Shown: piece by piece, positions 6,456 through 8,259 of the stretch | How the letters are laid out: each line of letters begins with the position of its first letter | Position numbering within the stretch: the stretch's first letter is position 1 | From: Deltaproteobacteria bacterium | GTDB lineage: Bacteria; Desulfobacterota; Binatia; UBA9968; CAXXLF01 | DNA: 8,259 bases | Direction of reading: 5' to 3' | Assembly (NCBI GenBank): GCA_022571535.1 | Contig: JACZXR010000080.1 | Coordinates: forward strand, 1-8,259 | Notes under the pieces: generated by a model | Told to the model about the DNA's origin: nothing | The model's input: the letters and a program-made list of their open reading frames with translations, nothing else | Database searches by the model: none | Translations under genes and position numbers: made by a program

Positions 6456-7220
6456 CTATTCCGAGGATGAGCCGTCTTTCCGTCGAGCGAAATAGGCCAC
6501 GGCGATGCTGACGCTGTAAAGGCCAGTGAGGGGCAGGGCGAGAAGGACCTGTGAGACAATATCGGGCGGCGTCAGAACTGCCGCCAAGCAAAAGATGACA
6601 AGAATGGCATAGCGGAACTGGCGTATCAGAAAATGGTGGTCAATGAGCCCGATGCGTGCAAGGAAGAAGGCAAGGACTGGCAGTTCAAATACAACGCCAA
6701 AGGCCAGGAGCAGCTTTGAGGAAAACGTAAGGTACTCACTGATCCTAATGGCAGGCCGCACGTCGATGCTCTCATAGGTTTTAAGAAGAAACCCATAACC
6801 CACCCGGAAAATCACCTCGTAGCAAAACCAAGCCCCCAAGAGGAAAAAAAAAGTCCCGAAGAAGACAAAGGCGCGGGCATAGTGTATCTCATGCTCGAAC
6901 AGGCCCGGAACCACAAACTGCCATATCTGCCACAAGAGAACCGGAAGGGACAAGAAGACAGAGCCAACGAAGGCGACCTTAATCTTGACGAAAAATGCCT
7001 CCGAGACCCCTGTGCCGATAAGGCCAAGACCTTGAACCTCCAGGCTCAACAGAGGGGCGGTCAAGATGGAAAAGATGAACTCCGAGATGGAAAAGCAACC
7101 CACGAAAGCAACTATCAATGCCAGACCGCACTTGATCAGGCGGGACCGTAACTCCTCCAGGTGGGCGGTAAAAGACATCCTGGCATCGCCAGCCTGCCCT
7201 CTACCCGGATTCCTTGTCAC
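6456..7220 (-). CDS. tatC: Sec-independent protein translocase subunit TatC
   Basis: Inner-membrane receptor of the twin-arginine pathway, which exports folded proteins bearing RR signal peptides. The 254-residue product has six predicted membrane segments at about 31-53, 73-98, 115-138, 162-185, 200-214 and 220-243. Family signatures are visible: HLEELRSRL (20-28) with the conserved Glu, LPVLLWQIWQFVVPGL (92-107) leading to FEHE, the FELPV stretch (178-182), and LTPPD with Asp220. The tail is hydrophilic (RRKDGSSSE). The GTG start at 7220 overlaps tatB by 20 nt. ATG 7178, 14 codons later and leaving a 22-nt gap after tatB, is an equally reasonable start; neither has a strong Shine-Dalgarno. 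It would work with the TatB immediately upstream; no tatA-type second copy is in the window. Confidence 0.95.
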   Translation of the reverse strand: MTRNPGRGQAGDARMSFTAHLEELRSRLIKCGLALIVAFVGCFSISEFIFSILTAPLLSLEVQGLGLIGTGVSEAFFVKIKVAFVGSVFLSLPVLLWQIWQFVVPGLFEHEIHYARAFVFFGTFFFLLGAWFCYEVIFRVGYGFLLKTYESIDVRPAIRISEYLTFSSKLLLAFGVVFELPVLAFFLARIGLIDHHFLIRQFRYAILVIFCLAAVLTPPDIVSQVLLALPLTGLYSVSIAVAYFARRKDGSSSE

Positions 7221-7497
7221 TCTCTTTCAATGGGTTGGATGAAGTGGCTGCGCTGGGTTTAGTCGATTCTGTCTTTTCTTCCGGAGAAGGGTCGTCGCCA
7301 GACTCCAACGAGCCTGTAGCGTCTTCGATATCATCTTCTACCTGGCGGAACTCTTCTTTCAGCTTGTCCGTGGCCCGGCGAAATTCGCCCATGCCCTTTC
7401 CTAGAGCACGCGCAATCTCCGGAAGTCTCTTGGGACCTAACACGATCAAGGCCAAGGCAAGGATCAATATCAACTCCGGCATTCCGATACCGAACAC
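7201..7497 (-). CDS. tatB: Sec-independent protein translocase subunit TatB (TatA/B family)
   Basis: Single-pass membrane partner of TatC in recognising twin-arginine signal peptides. The 98-residue product has an N-terminal transmembrane helix (about 5-21, MPELILILALALIVLG), the GPKRLPE hinge (21-27), an amphipathic helix (about 27-55) rich in Arg/Lys, and an acidic/Ser-rich disordered tail. Glu at position 8 and Leu-Gly-Pro at the hinge favour TatB; TatA usually has Phe-Gly there. In organisms with one such protein the boundary is blurred, so TatA or a bifunctional TatA/B is possible. The GTG start at 7497 is well supported by AGGAGG six bases upstream (complement of 7504-7509). A weak promoter, TTGCGA-17-TATTTA (minus strand, 7546 to 7518), is possible but would leave a very short leader. 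Confidence 0.9.
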   Translation of the reverse strand: MFGIGMPELILILALALIVLGPKRLPEIARALGKGMGEFRRATDKLKEEFRQVEDDIEDATGSLESGDDPSPEEKTESTKPSAATSSNPLKESDKESG

Positions 7498-7587
7498 TTT
7501 AGGCCTCCTGATAATTTTAAATAATTCATTCCGGACTGTTTCGCAAGCGCCCCTGTCCTGGTCCGATCACCGCGCACAGGACCAAAA

Positions 7588-7706
7588 GGGTTTACCCCGT
7601 ACCACAGAACGCCCCGTGCGTATGCGCGGGGATGAATGTTCCGGAGTCCCCGCAAGGGCAGTGCCCCAAAGCCACGGGCGTAAGCCCGTGGTACGGGGTT
7701 TACACC
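7588..7706. repeat. Hairpin-rich palindromic element with 12-bp terminal inverted repeats
   Basis: ACCCCGTACCAC (7594-7605) is the exact reverse complement of GTGGTACGGGGT (7688-7699), enclosing 82 nt. Inside are two further strong hairpins: CCCCGTGC/GCGCGGGG (7612-7619/7624-7631, one G-T wobble, loop GTAT) and CCACGGGC/GCCCGTGG (7672-7679/7684-7691, perfect, loop GTAA). The last overlaps the right terminal repeat, so the two folds compete. This is the layout of a MITE or REPIN-type element. It occupies the spacer between divergent tatB and the deacetylase gene and probably supplies or disrupts their upstream regions. No flanking direct duplication is clear. Confidence 0.6.
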
Positions 7707-7739
7707 AATCCACTAGAGGTGGTAGATAAACCAATCATC

Positions 7740-8259
7740 ATGGCCCGTTCTGCAGTAGTCATTGATCCAGAATTCTTGAAGCATGAGCCCGGCCAATCTC
7801 ATCCTGAGCGCCCAGAGCGCCTCAAGGTCCTTCTGGATTTAACCAGAGGACTCCATGGGGGCGATTTGCAAATCCTCCCCCCCAGGCCGGCGAAGAGAGA
7901 GGAAGTCCGGTCCTCCCACAGCAGCGACTACATTGACCTCATCCGCGCTACCTCAACGACCAACCGTTATGCCCTGGATGGGGATACGGTCACCTGTGCG
8001 GACTCCTTCGGCACTGCCCTACTGGCCGTAGGTGGGTTCTTAAGGCTTCTGGACTCGGTAGCCGCCTCTGATTTCCGAAATGGCTTTGCCCTGGTTCGCC
8101 CACCCGGCCATCATGCCATGAGAGACCGCGCCATGGGCTTTTGCCTCTTCAACACAATGTCCATCGGCGCCCATCATCTGAAGCGCGTTTACGGTGCCAA
8201 CCGCATCCTGATCGTGGACTGGGACGTACACCACGGGAACGGGACCCAGGACAGTTTCT
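7740..8259 (+). CDS. Histone deacetylase/AcuC/acetylpolyamine amidohydrolase family protein, 3' truncated by window
   Basis: Zinc-dependent deacetylase acting on acetyl-lysine or acetylated small amines; in bacteria the substrate is usually unknown. The frame stays open from ATG 7740 to the window edge, 173 codons. It shows HPERPERL (21-28), the RPPGHHA stretch (120-126) with the catalytic His pair 124-125, GFCLFN (133-138), and VDWDVHHGNGTQ (159-170), in which Asp162 and His164 are expected zinc ligands. The third Asp ligand and the catalytic Tyr lie beyond the edge. HPERPERL and DWDVHHGNGTQ favour the class II-like bacterial branch. An in-frame GTG at 7719 is an alternative start, but ATG fits the family N-terminus. 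The Shine-Dalgarno is unclear (AGAGGTGG lies 17 nt upstream). An amine deacetylase role next to an arginine decarboxylase locus is only a speculation. Confidence 0.9.
   Translation, partial: MARSAVVIDPEFLKHEPGQSHPERPERLKVLLDLTRGLHGGDLQILPPRPAKREEVRSSHSSDYIDLIRATSTTNRYALDGDTVTCADSFGTALLAVGGFLRLLDSVAASDFRNGFALVRPPGHHAMRDRAMGFCLFNTMSIGAHHLKRVYGANRILIVDWDVHHGNGTQDSF

Noticed and set aside
6402..6480. Possible tRNA gene on the minus strand
   Set aside because: Only an acceptor/T-arm-like hairpin exists. The upstream minus-strand sequence is the end of tatC and has no D-arm or anticodon arm.
7606..7640. Sequence resembling one type I-E CRISPR repeat (GCCCCGTGC...GCGGGGATGAA)
   Set aside because: Only one copy is present, no regularly spaced second repeat or cas gene is seen, and it fits as an internal hairpin of the 7588-7706 element.
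7214..7729. Plus-strand open frame of 171 codons
   Set aside because: It is antisense to tatB and then runs through the palindromic element. Its Ser-rich translation reflects the opposite strand.

Overview
The window is bacterial chromosomal DNA, GC-moderate, built mostly of housekeeping-type metabolic and export genes separated by repeat-rich spacers. The gene set (three-subunit acyl-CoA carboxylase, pyruvoyl-dependent arginine decarboxylase, TatB/TatC, a class II-type histone deacetylase family protein, an M24 peptidase) and the style of the intergenic repeats would fit an uncultured or anaerobic lineage near Desulfobacterota (former Deltaproteobacteria). This is an impression from gene content, and no 16S or other marker is present to fix it.

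Layout. Positions 1-485 hold no supportable gene. They contain an 18-bp imperfect inverted repeat and two oppositely oriented tracts of degenerate short-period repeats. A minus-strand M24 metallopeptidase fills 486-1637. A 309-bp divergent spacer follows, with a good sigma70-like promoter (TTGACA/TTTATT) facing right. The plus-strand carboxylase cluster comes next: carboxyltransferase (1947-3497), biotin carboxylase (3577-5115) and biotin carrier protein (5138-5641). Together these carry all the activities of a biotin-dependent acyl-CoA carboxylase (acetyl-CoA to malonyl-CoA and/or propionyl-CoA to methylmalonyl-CoA). A repeat-derived stem-loop lies between the first two genes. About 105 bp after the carrier gene, behind its own plausible promoter, is a pyruvoyl-dependent arginine decarboxylase (5747-6301), which makes agmatine for polyamine synthesis.

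The arginine decarboxylase gene converges on a minus-strand tatB-tatC pair (7497 to 6456). The space between them is packed with three strong abutting hairpins (6331-6435), probably a two-way terminator or a mobile palindromic element. Upstream of tatB is a roughly 120-bp hairpin-rich element with 12-bp terminal inverted repeats (7588-7706). Immediately beyond it starts a plus-strand histone deacetylase/AcuC-family gene (from 7740) that runs off the right edge.

I see no new defence, mobile or biosynthetic system here. The points most worth checking are the Ile at the carboxyltransferase substrate-specificity position, the apparent split of a PCC-alpha-like BT domain between two genes, the repeat sitting inside the operon just before a gene with no clear Shine-Dalgarno, and the palindromic elements between genes, one of which looks like a tRNA minihelix on the minus strand.
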